Source: Capronia americana
Taxonomy: Eukaryota; Ascomycota; Eurotiomycetes; Chaetothyriales; Herpotrichiellaceae
Length of the DNA: 64,000 bases
Reading direction: 5' to 3'
NCBI GenBank assembly: GCA_016110215.1
Contig: JADWQD010000019.1
Coordinates: 62,001-126,000 of the forward strand
Part shown: in pieces, positions 1 through 10,400 of the stretch
Layout of the letters: every line of letters begins with the position of its first letter
How positions within the stretch are numbered: position 1 is the first letter of the stretch
Made by a program: the position numbers and the translations under genes
The notes under the pieces: generated by a model
Seen by the model: only the letters and a program-made list of their open reading frames with translations
Database searches by the model: none
What the model was told of the DNA's origin: nothing

Positions 1-1
1 C

Positions 2-187
2 AAGGAAGAGAGGTCGCCGCCATTGACGAAGAAGCAGATCCCTGCTACGCGTCGAGGCCGAGGGAAAGGTGGAGGGAAAGGTGGAGGGAGCAAGAAGACG
101 ACCCCAGCAAAGAAAAGTGCACCGCCCCAGAAGCAGGTCGAACAAACAGCGAGGCCGACCCGGCAGACGCGCAGGGCGAAGGCGTAG
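2..187 (+). CDS. 3' end of a basic low-complexity protein (5' truncated)
   Basis: An open frame runs from the window edge to a TAG at 185-187 and encodes 61 residues. The peptide is rich in Lys, Arg, Gly and Pro, has a glycine/lysine repeat near residues 20-31 (RGRGKGGGKGGG) and ends in a very basic tail (RQTRRAKA). Such tails are common at the C-termini of nuclear or chromatin proteins, but nothing here identifies the family. The frame is open to the edge and its composition differs from the downstream intergenic DNA, so I take it as a real gene end. The upstream part lies outside the window. Confidence 0.5.
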   Translation, partial: KEERSPPLTKKQIPATRRGRGKGGGKGGGSKKTTPAKKSAPPQKQVEQTARPTRQTRRAKA

Positions 188-812
188 TTCAGCATTCCTC
201 CTAATTGACTTGTTTTGAAACTGCATGGCTTCTGTCTGGACCCCGACGATTCAGATCTATAGCTGCCAATGGAGCATGGCGAGTCAGGCCTTGCTAATCT
301 TATGTGTGTGGACAAAAGATAAGGGCATTCTCCTTCTGGCAAATGCGTTCATGGCCCCAGTCGTCAGCGCAGAAGCCCGATCCTGAGCCTGTTGATTTTC
401 CCAGGCAACAGTGTCATTCTGCTAGACCCGTCCGTCGAGGTCGGACCAAAGTTCGGGCGGTTGTTCCTGGCCCGCCGTCTCGCCATCTTCTGCATCTCAT
501 AGGCACTGACCACTGATATGTAACTGGCACACACAGTCCTCGTCTCGCTAGTCTGGAAATATTGTGCAGTTGGCAGCGCCTCGTGGTTACCCTTGCTACT
601 TAGAAATGTTCAGGCAGCCCGGGGGTCTTGAGCTGAAAGAATTCTCTGACCACTTTCGATGTCTTCTTGATTCTGCTTGTCGAACACCGTGAGGAACCAA
701 GCTCTCAGCCACCTAACCCAGCCGTTACATATCACTGCTCACCGGAACCGCACTTCTCGTGGAAGTGTACTCGTACATAGCGCGGTCAAAACAGCCAAGC
801 CACACACTCACG
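188..812. other. intergenic, no gene seen
   Basis: About 625 bases between the partial gene and the SRPBCC gene. Only short overlapping open frames without family resemblance are present. It presumably holds the 3' end of the first gene and the promoter of the next. Confidence 0.5.
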
Positions 813-1289
813 ATGCCAGCACAAGCACTCACGTCAGTGACCATCGACGCGCCTCCACAACAGGTCTGGGACATTCTGACCGACTTCGACCACTGGCCGG
901 ACTGGAACACATGGTTCACCGCGATGCACGCGCATTCCACACCCCTCCAACTGGGCACGCAGGTCACGTTCACGAATCGCATGTCCGACACGGCCAAGCC
1001 GGGCACGTACACGGCGCGCATCACGGCCTGGAAGCCCGAGGCGCATGAATTCACGTGGAAGGGAGGTCCGCTGCCTGAAGCGATGGGGTGGTTACTACGG
1101 GGGAACCATTCGTTCAGACTTGTAGAGCAAGACGGAGGGAAGAAAACGCTATTCCATCATTGCGAGGGCGTGGAGGGCTTGCTAGGCGTCTTGGTGCCGC
1201 AGGGCATGGTCAAGGACCTGGTCCACATGTTGGAAAGGTTCAATGGAGAATTGAAGAGGCGGGTCGAGGAGTCCGTGAAGGCCGTTTGA
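813..1289 (+). CDS. SRPBCC / START-like ligand-binding fold protein
   Basis: The 158-residue protein has the layout of the SRPBCC superfamily (polyketide cyclase/dehydrase type). An N-terminal strand with the hallmark 'IDAPPQQVWDILTDFDHWPDWN' region (residues about 11-32, the 'vW..l.D...w..W' signature) leads to alternating beta strands and a long C-terminal helix (residues about 130-155). These proteins enclose a hydrophobic pocket for lipids or aromatic compounds; the ligand cannot be told. I chose the ATG at 813 because family members begin a few residues before the first strand. An in-frame ATG at 759 would add 18 residues unlike the family. No intron is needed. Confidence 0.75.
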   Translation: MPAQALTSVTIDAPPQQVWDILTDFDHWPDWNTWFTAMHAHSTPLQLGTQVTFTNRMSDTAKPGTYTARITAWKPEAHEFTWKGGPLPEAMGWLLRGNHSFRLVEQDGGKKTLFHHCEGVEGLLGVLVPQGMVKDLVHMLERFNGELKRRVEESVKAV

Positions 1290-2601
1290 CCGTGTATGTA
1301 CGAGCTGAGCGAGCTCGGGGCCTCACCTGATTATTCATTTGTTGGTCCGCGTAGTGTTTAGCTAGAATTTGTCTCATCACTACCAGGTACCTGATGTTAC
1401 CAGTTACTCTGCCGCTAGGATTCCTCTTTGTCCCGTAGTATCTTGACCTCTTCAGCAGAGAGCAGCATCGAGCCAGTGTGCTGTGGTCCATTTCATGCAC
1501 CGGCGTAAGGTATCTATTGCGTTGCGCTGCGGTCTTGCATCCTCTTTCGACTGCTGCAGTACCTCAACTCGTCCACATAGAAGCGCTGGACTCCATAAAT
1601 ATCGGAAACCCCTAAAGAATGAACATAAGGTGCCGGTGAGAGCAAAGTAAAAGCTGAGCCAAGGCTTGTTGCCAAGGGCAAGATGGCTTGCCCGCTTTGT
1701 TCACCATTCCCTCTCTTATGTTCTTTCAATTCTACTTTGTGTTCTTTTCAACGCCCTAATTATTTCTGCTCTTTTCAACTTGTTGCATTTGTCTGTTTCT
1801 GCTCTTCTACCCCTCGAAATTCCTTCCTCTTGCTTTTGTCTCAACTGGCTTATCTGCTCTCGACGAGTCTTTGCCTCCTCTCCTAGCGCGACAATGCGCC
1901 CTCCACCTTCTTTCAAGACTGCGCCTACGTGCATCGGAGCAACCAAAGACACACCATCTTCAATGTGATTGCTTGGTCGCAGTCTGCAAAATGCCGGCAA
2001 ACTGTGGAAACTGCCACCGTGGCGCTCGCCTTCGCTGTCTCCTTCTCCTTCAGCATTAATATGCATTGGGGTGACCGATTGTCTCCCATGAGCCTTGCTG
2101 CATCCATTTCCTTTGCCTCTTTCCTGTCGGTGCCAACCGACCCTGCCCACGAAGAGCAAACTACTCAGTTTGTCGAGCTCTTTGCACCATGCCACATCAT
2201 GCCGCGGTTTGTACAAGCTTATGTGCCACTTTGCATAGTTCTGTCTGGTGCTGCCTTGTCTGCTTTGGAACCGCTTTGCGTCAAAACAACTCCCAAGAGG
2301 ATGTGCTTGCGAATGGGACTATAGCTTCGAGACAATGCAGCCATGATTGCGGGATCAATGCGGTGAGCTGGCTTCTTGTAAGGTTTGTTGCCCCAACTCC
2401 GCCCATCAAGCTGTTTGCGCTGCTGTTTGGTGGTACTCAAACAGATCTGGGTATGTGCTGGCTGGTGGCATTTAAGACTGTTCACTGCTCTAGCATCTTC
2501 TTCATCACCACCACCATCTCCTTTCTCCTCCCAGCGTAGCATCACATTTACTATCTTCTGACTACATCGTGACGCACTGCCGTTACATTCTCGTTGCAAT
2601 C
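1290..2601. other. intergenic / probable Argonaute promoter and leader
   Basis: About 1.3 kb without a convincing gene. The stretch at roughly 1725-1860 is strongly pyrimidine-rich on the plus strand, typical of fungal promoters and 5' leaders. Open frames here overlap on both strands and show no recognisable domains. Confidence 0.4.
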
Positions 2602-5600
2602 ATGGGTCCTCCCAAGAAGAGACCAAACAAAAAGAAAACGACCAACCAGCCAGCAGCAGAAGCTCCTCCAGCCAGTACTCGACATGTTCCCGGTAGCGAG
2701 CCAGCCGTCAGCCCTGGCATGAGCAGCAGTACTCAGCCAAATCGTCCAGCCCACGTAACTGTTCCAAACCGCGATGGCGGTCAAGCGCCTCATAGCAGTC
2801 AAGCAACCCCTTCTGCTCTACCGCTCAGACCAGTTCCTTCATCCAGAGTGCAAGCAGCCGCCACTTCGTTCTCGGCACCATCTATCGCTCCAGTATCTCG
2901 AGAACAGCAAGGCTATGACACCCGCCAGGATGAAGCACGCCAACCAGGGTCCAATCCTTCAGCTGCTCAAAGTCAGAGCTCGGGTGGTGTCAATGTCGTG
3001 AAGGAACCAGCAACTGTCACGGGTGGAAATGTAGCACCGAAAACGGTTAGCCATGTCCACACGGCCAGCCACGCAGACCAGAGTAAGCAGCAGATAGGAT
3101 CTGGATCGACTCAATCAACAACAGGGAAAGGCTCAACTCAGCTCGTGCAGCGAGAAATCACCAAGCAAACAGTTCAGTCGACCGGTATCCGTTTCGGGTT
3201 GCTAGCGAATCACTATGCATTCCAATACTCCGCTGAGCTGACCTCCGTGCATCGGTATGATCTGGATGTTCGTCTCCTCCCACGGCATGCTGAGCCTTCG
3301 GAAGATGGTCAACGTTCGACAAATGATGTCGCTAGGGTGAGCGGTGCGAAGCGACGCCAAGTGGTTCGGTTGTTGATGGAAGAGCTTGAACGTACCAACA
3401 AGGATATTGCGATGGCGACAAACTACAACAAGCATATCATCGCCGCGACGAAAATCCAGCATGAATACGTCCCAGGCACGATGCAGATCGATTACCTCGA
3501 CGAGCTAGAATCGGCCCCGCCACCCCATGACTGCGAAGTGTTTGAGGTCCGAATCACATACTTCGGGGAGCTTTCTTTCAACAGTCTAATTGATCACTTC
3601 AATAAGGGGCACCCGGCCTTCGACTCGGCAGATTATCACGACAAAGAAGCTACTATTGAGGCATTGAACATCATCTTCAGCTATCGCCCGCTCAAGCTAA
3701 GTCTTCGTAGTCCAACCCGCCCCACGCCAGCCCTCACGACCGCCAATGGACAAAAGGTCTATGGGGTTGCACAAGGACTAATGCCGACCGCAACTGGACG
3801 TCCTTTCAATTCCAACAATCGTTTTGGTGGCCTCGACAGCATCCCTGGCTTCTACAGAAGTGTTCACCCGACTGCTACCGAGGATGGACAGATCCGTCAA
3901 TGCCTCAGTCTCAATCTCAACACCATGACCGGGCTGTTTTATCCACCTACTGGCACGCTTCAGCAATTGATCAATACCTGGATAGCGGGTCATGTCAGCC
4001 ACGGGACGTGGAACATCTCTCGCAGTCGAGATCTTGACATTTTCCTCAGAGGTCTCCGTGTTAGGACAAATCATTTGGGTCCTCATCAGAATGAGTATCG
4101 ATGCGTCACTGGTATCGGGAAGCCAAACACCAACGAGAATCAAAAACCGACAGTTTGGAGGTGCAGCATGCAGACCGACGGCACGCAAGTGAACACTAGC
4201 GTTGCGGACTACTTCAACCAAAACACACTGTCCAACTTCGCTGATAGCTCCGAGGTCTTGGTTGTAGTTTCCGGCAACGGGAGAGAACATACAACATGGC
4301 CTGCCAGTTGCCTCGACATGGTACCGGGACAGATGTTCATTGACCCAGAAGTCAAGCCAGCGGGTGCAATTCGCAGGCCTACGGTTAACAAGAACATGAT
4401 CCGTGACCTCGGAAAGAAGACGTTCTTCGGCGTTCACGCACAGGAAGAGGGTGCTAGAAAGTTTCGCTTGGAGATGGACCCGGCCTTGCTGCAAGTAACA
4501 GGGGTCAAACTGAGCAATCCTGATCTCAAATACCGCCAAGCAGTCGCGGGTGCCACTGACCAGCTTCTTCGAGCAGTCGACATACGGGCTCTCGAATACG
4601 GATCATGGAATCTGCATGGTAGAGCATTCTATCGACCTACAACCGAACGCAACTGGATCTACTACGAACTCAGTCTACCAGATTCACGCTGCTCTCCCAC
4701 AGACTTGGATGCGTTCCGAGACGGCATGGCAAATGCATTTCAGACCTATGGTATGACCAATTTCCGCTATATTGGACACCCTGTTGCTTCACCTCGGGTC
4801 CCGTTGCCAGACGGGTTAATCCCGGGGCGTTTCGACCAAGGAAAGTTACAAATCTTGGAGGCTAAGATCGAGGATTTGTTCCGAAGGGCAAAGACGGCCG
4901 GCGCCCACCTGATAATTCTGTTACTTCCGAAGAGAACCGACGTGCTTTACGCCATCATCAAGCGCGTGGGAGACCAGACCATCGGCATACGTACAATGTG
5001 TATTCAGACAGCGCCACCAGCTAAGGCCAAGCGCGGGTCCAACAAACCAAAATCAAGCTTTGACTTCTACGGGAATCTGTGCCAGAAGGCAAACCTCAAA
5101 TTGTGGAATCCAAGAACGGATCAACCGGCGGTGAACCAGATTCTGGACCACAAGGCTGTTTTGGACAACAAAACAGTCGTTCTGGGCATCGACGTTGGGC
5201 ATCCCGGAAGCATGGCTCTACATGGAGCTCCAAGCGTGGCAGCTGTTGTTGGCAATGTGGATGACCAGTTTGCTCAGTGGCCTGCAAGTTTGAGGACGAA
5301 CCCAGTGGATCCAGTGGAGAGGCAGCCCAGAAGGTTCAAGGAGAAGAGGAATCCGCAGCAAAGCATGACGAATACTCAGACTAGGATGCAGGGTTCCCAG
5401 AAGCCTGGCATTGCACCGGGAGAGGCCAAGGTCAGGGGAACCAAGATTGAGCAGAAGATACCAGCCAAGGATGACGAAGACGCGATCAAAGCTGCTGCCA
5501 AAGCAAAGGAAGGTCAAGAGAAGAAGCATGCCAAGGAAATGGTTGCCGAGCTTGAGGCCATGGCCTACGAGCGTCTACTTGCTTGGTCTGACACGCACGG

Positions 5601-6306
5601 CGGTTTGCTTCCCGAGAAGGTCATTGTCTACCGAGATGGTCTCTCAGAGGGACAATTCAGCATTTGCCTCCGAGATGAACTCCCCAAGATCCAGGCGGCA
5701 CTGAGGAGACTGACAGACGAAAGAGGTCCTGGCACCGAGCCTGGCGCAACGCTCCCCAAGATCATGCTCATTTGCGCGGTCAAGCGACATCACACTCGGT
5801 TCTTCCCGCTGGACAAAATCCTTGACGCTAAATCTCAGATCGGCCAGGACCCTCGCGGCGGATTCAATGAGAATCCTAAGCCGGGCACTTGCGTACATGA
5901 GCGAGTCACATATGGCAGAGGAGACGATTTCTTCCTCATCAGCCAAGCAGCAATTCAAGGTACAGCCAGGCCAATTCACTATGTGGTTCTGCTCAATGAG
6001 ACCAGCCATCGGACCAGCGATATTGCTCACATGGTAAGTCCCCTTTCTTCTCTGATGGCCCATTGCACCATTACTAACACTGCTCCAACCTAGACTCATC
6101 ATCTCTCATACCTCTTCGGCCGTGCAACCCGTTCAGTTTCGCTCTGTACGCCAGCCTATTACGCCGATCTCGCGGCCGATCGTGCAAGAGTGTATATGAG
6201 GAGAAGCTACTGTCCCCCAGTGACCAATGGAGTCTATGACGCGTCGACGACCCCAGACCATTTGAACATCCACCCTGACATCCAAGGGACGATGTTCTAT
6301 CTCTGA
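2602..6306 (+). CDS. Argonaute (PAZ-PIWI) protein of the RNA-silencing pathway
   Basis: Two exons (2602-6033 and 6094-6306) encode 1214 residues. Order: a Pro/Gln/Ser-rich disordered arm (1-200), Argonaute N domain (about 205-390), linker 1 and PAZ (about 395-580, ending with the VPGQ segment), linker 2, MID (about 660-770) and PIWI (about 770-1190). The slicer tetrad can be read as D864 (GIDVGHPG), E979 (KEM), D1012 (YRDGLSEGQ) and D1169 (AYYADL), so cleavage activity is expected. The C-terminus ends in the usual MFY-hydrophobic form. Start: the ATG at 2602 opens a typical basic MGPPKKRP terminus; one at 2569 is also in frame. Odd: about 75 charged residues are inserted between D887 and E979. 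Argonautes bind small RNAs and silence matching transcripts; this could serve quelling or defence against viruses and transposons. Confidence 0.93.
6034..6093 (+). other. intron of the Argonaute gene
   Basis: 60-nt intron with a GTAAGT donor, branch-like TTACTAAC at 6071-6078 and TAG acceptor. Removing it joins the HM codons to the conserved THHLSYLFGRATRSVS segment and the fourth catalytic residue. Confidence 0.92.
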
Positions 6307-7413
6307 TGCACGGTTTCAATCTTCTCGCCCGGTGACCATGCTCACAGTCTCCGTATCATCCACAGACGAGTACACTATGACCCAGGCCCCGAACTACCAA
6401 CGCTTGCGGCACGCTTGAGCCTCACCATGTCTTTCCACTCAGCAACATAACCCTCTCAACTGTGTTCACATCTTCAACATTGCACCGCTTCTTCCTTTTT
6501 TTCCACACCAAAACCAAAACCAAAAAAGCAAAGGGATCATCAGCAACACCCACCAAAAACAATTTGACTTTCGTTCACTCGCTCAGCCAATCGTTTCGAG
6601 TCAGCAACTTGCCCTTCAACTGTACATATTCAGCATCGATACCTTCGTTCGTTACATTTGACCACCCCACCAAAACAACGCGCAGTCCGATCTCTTCCTT
6701 TCGACAGTATCTGCCGCGGGCGGCAGACTTGAGATTATGCTCTCAACGATACTCAATAACCTGGAGGTGGACGAGGAACCAAGGGAGGGCATGTATCATG
6801 TAACATGGACCTTTGCATGCCCGGCCACGCAGCGAGGGGAACGCATGTACGTTCAGTGGATTGTGCGCGCAAGGCGTATTGTTTTGTTTTGTTTCGGGAT
6901 TTTCTTTTTCTTTTCGGCTATGTACCGTGTTCCGTGTTTTCGTACTCTTAGATACCTACTAATAATTAGACTTTTCTTCTCTTCAACAAGACTTGTATTA
7001 TGTTATATTGCATACGGCGTACCAAGTACTTTGGTTACCTGATTACCATGTTCATTTGGAAACGCCCTTCTTGCCACAATCGAACATACTATTGCCGCAC
7101 CGGTTTTCAACTAACCGAGCGGTCCGCAAGGCTGACTGTATGTACGAAGTATGTATGCACAATGTATGTCCATCGTCCGAATCGTTGACTCCGGTGGCTC
7201 GGATCGGATTCGGATCTCGGATCTGGGCTTGGGTCCGGGTTTGGATCCTTAGGACGACGGTAGTCTCACCATCGTGATTTTGCCAATATTCAATCAATAT
7301 CAAACCCATCGGATCGATTTACTCGGCTCAGCTATAGGACAGAACCACCTACAGGCTATACAGTGTGTGCATCATGCAATATATTCATTGTATGTCAAAT
7401 CATCCCATTTTGG
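6307..7413. other. intergenic between convergent Argonaute and UTP10 genes
   Basis: 1.1 kb holding the 3' ends of two convergent genes. It is AT-richer than its surroundings at 6880-7000. It contains short degenerate repeats: GTATG-type units at 7139-7170 and GGATC/GGATT-type units at 7200-7250. No supported gene. Confidence 0.4.
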
Positions 7414-10400
7414 TTACACCTCGAAGATATCCTCTCCGACTCTCTCCCTCACCATCCTGACCCACTCTCTGACACTGGATTCGACGTCCTCGTCATCGTC
7501 TTCTAGCATTTCGTTCACGTACACCATCGTCTCTCCACTTCCTCCGACCGCAACCCCACCTTCAGTCGCGCTGGATGACTGGCCTAGCACGACGTTCTGG
7601 AGCCATTCTTCGCCCACGTCTTCGGATTCTGTGAGCGAGATGTGGGTTTTGATCGAGGCAAGACGCACGGCGGCGTGTTCGTGGTGGCGTAGCTGGCAGA
7701 GGAGATGGTTCAGGGTATGGTGATGGGCTGGGACATCTTGAACCGCCGTGGCGAGCGCAACGACTGTACTGAGGATAGGATCCTTTATGGGACTCCGCGT
7801 GAAAGCTCGAGATTGAGATTTGGCGTTCTTATGGCTCGCGACGAGCTCGTACTGTCCGATGAGGAGTGTGGCGAGTGGCTGGAAGTGCGAGGGAGAGGTG
7901 AAGAAGCCGTCGGCGTCGTGTTTTGCGATCGTCGACAGCAGGCTTAGAGTCTCGATGTAAACCTCTTGATCTTGCTGATCGAGTTCGGGGCGAAGGCGCA
8001 GAGTTGCTGCTTCCTGCGCGTCGCGGTCGCCGATCGCCGCCTCCAGAACCTCGTTACACTGTGGCAGAATGTAACTTGCGTAGCTTGTAACGATGCTTTT
8101 GAGGCTCTCAAAGAAATGCGAGGCAAGGGAGAACAAACTGCTCAGCCTCGCTATCCTCGCACTATTCATGAGATCTGACCTTTCGTCTGGGTCTTCGCCC
8201 TCAGCTGCATCTTCCAGGGTTTTGTTCCGGGCCCACTCAACCCAACCCTCGAAGATGGGTCGGAAAGTACTGTCGTTGAGCTTGTAAATGAGAGCCTCGC
8301 TCAAGTTGAACACATTGTGTTCAATCTTCCGTAGCTCCTCAGGTTGCAAAAGCTGGCTCGTAGCATCGCCCGCTCTCAGCAAGGCGTTGACGCTGTTCAG
8401 CCGTCGAAGATCCAGTACCTGTAGGATAAAGTACGACAAGTCTTCCGCAGCCCTGCTTACTGCAGACTTGGAATGTCGCTTGATCGCTTTTGACAAGATA
8501 TCCAACCATTCGCCAACCGCATCTGCATCGACCCGTCCCCTACCAGAAGGAGTGATCACATTTGTCTGCCAGGCCTGGCGCAGACTGGTAACAAGTGAAG
8601 TCAGCTCAACCTTGTCAGCCACGAGATTTAGTAGTTCCAGACGAGATTCCTTCCAGGAAGAGGGCGGCTCCAGGGTACTTCTCGCCTCTCCCATACATGT
8701 CTCCATGGTCTGAGACATGCCTATGCATGAGTTATAGGACGTCCCGAAGATTTCCACAAGGTTCTCGTCGGATATCATGAAGTGAAGGTGCACGATGAAG
8801 GAAGAGAGGAGCATGTAGCATGCATTATGGAGTTCCACCTTCCCATCTTTCGGGCCTCTTATCCCCTTCAGATCTTGCAAGCTTGAAGAGAACAGCCGGA
8901 AAACTTTCGGCACTGCTGTCAATACAATTGGCACAGCTCCTTCTTTGAGTACTTCTGTTGCCGTTGTCAAGCAAAGCAATGACATGATTTGGGTTCTCTC
9001 ATCTTTCGACTCGAGGCCTTGACTGCCATCATCTGTAAGCGCCGAGGTGGCCGCGACAACAGCGTCGGAGTTCTTTCGCCCGTACAGCTCGAAGATGCGA
9101 TCGAGACATTCAATTGCTGCGTGTCGAAGGTTCTCGTCGTCCGTGCTTTTGATGATGGACCCCAGCGTAGGAAGGAACGAGATCGCGCTGGACTGGCTCT
9201 TTTTGTCCTTGGACGTGGGGCTAGGTCGATGCAGTTGTGAAGCTAACACACGGAGCGTCAGAGGTTTCAGGTCGGCGTGTCCACTTTGCTCCAGCTCATC
9301 GAGAAAATCGGGCATAAGATCAAGCAAGTCGCCGAGAAAGGGTAACTCGAGCAAGGCGCTCAGACATTTCTTCGTCGACGGCGCCAGGCTCTTGTGCTCG
9401 GTCTTCTGAGACTTGAGCATGCCCAGGACGCGGGAGATGCAAAGTTTGAACTCGGTCCAAAAGGGAACCTCGTTGACTCCGTCAAGCGTGGACAGCCGAG
9501 CAACTTGTGTCTTGAGTGCCTTTGGTGCGAGGAGTTGCGCGGCCACTCCGAGCAGGATCGAGGCTTCATTTTCCCGCTTGGCAACTGGTGTTGTCCTGGT
9601 GATATCAAGGAGGGGTTCGGCGTCGTGCGGCTTCTCGCTGAAGATGTCAGTGGTCAAGTCTAAGAGTTTCCGAAAGGTCAGAATTTGAGTGGAAACTGGT
9701 GATTCCGCTGTCAAGCTGGTGAGGAATGTCGACATGCCCTCAGAATGCCTCCTGGACGCCAGCAATGCGATGACCGCGAACGAGAAATCATCGGCACCGA
9801 GCTTATTCAACAGGCGTTGGTAAAACGATACTCTCCTGTGCTGAGGAACATGTTCATACGCCGTGACAAAGCTCGATAGAAGACTCGAAGTGGAGTGGAC
9901 GAGGTTCTTTGCATCTTGCCTTTTGAGGCTCGCCACTAAAGGAGGAATGATCTCGTCAATGGCACGATTGGTGACGTAGATTGACCGCTCATCATCTCTC
10001 GACAAAATGCTTCTGCCCCTGAAAGTGAAGATTGGCATGATGGTGTGCAGTATCCGATCCGGAGCAAGAGCTGCTAGAGAAGCGGAGAGGAGGAGGGCTG
10101 TGCTTTGGACCTGGAGATTCTCCGACGATCGCACGCACTCGGTGACCAAGTCGGCACGAATGGTCGTCACGTCAATATCTGGCTTGCGAGATTGCCGTGC
10201 CTTGTCCACGATGGCCAATATGCTGCTGAGGCAGAGGTTGAGCAAATACGGCGACTCAGATGTGGTCTTGTCCCTCAGGCGAGTCAATCCTATCAAGACT
10301 TCGAACAAGCCACCGAGCAGCTGAGGATGGTTTTCTGGCTTGGAGTCCTCTACCAGCTCAAGCGCCAATGTCATCCTTGCTCCGCTAACATTCCACTCCA

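Noticed and set aside
1716..2324. Overlapping frames on both strands (166 and 131 codons) upstream of Argonaute
   Set aside because: One mirrors the other, and the sequence is a pyrimidine-rich promoter-like tract without protein-like features.
5280..5530. The Argonaute insertion as an unrecognised in-frame intron
   Set aside because: No good donor, branch and acceptor set is visible, and the composition is that of a translated charged loop.
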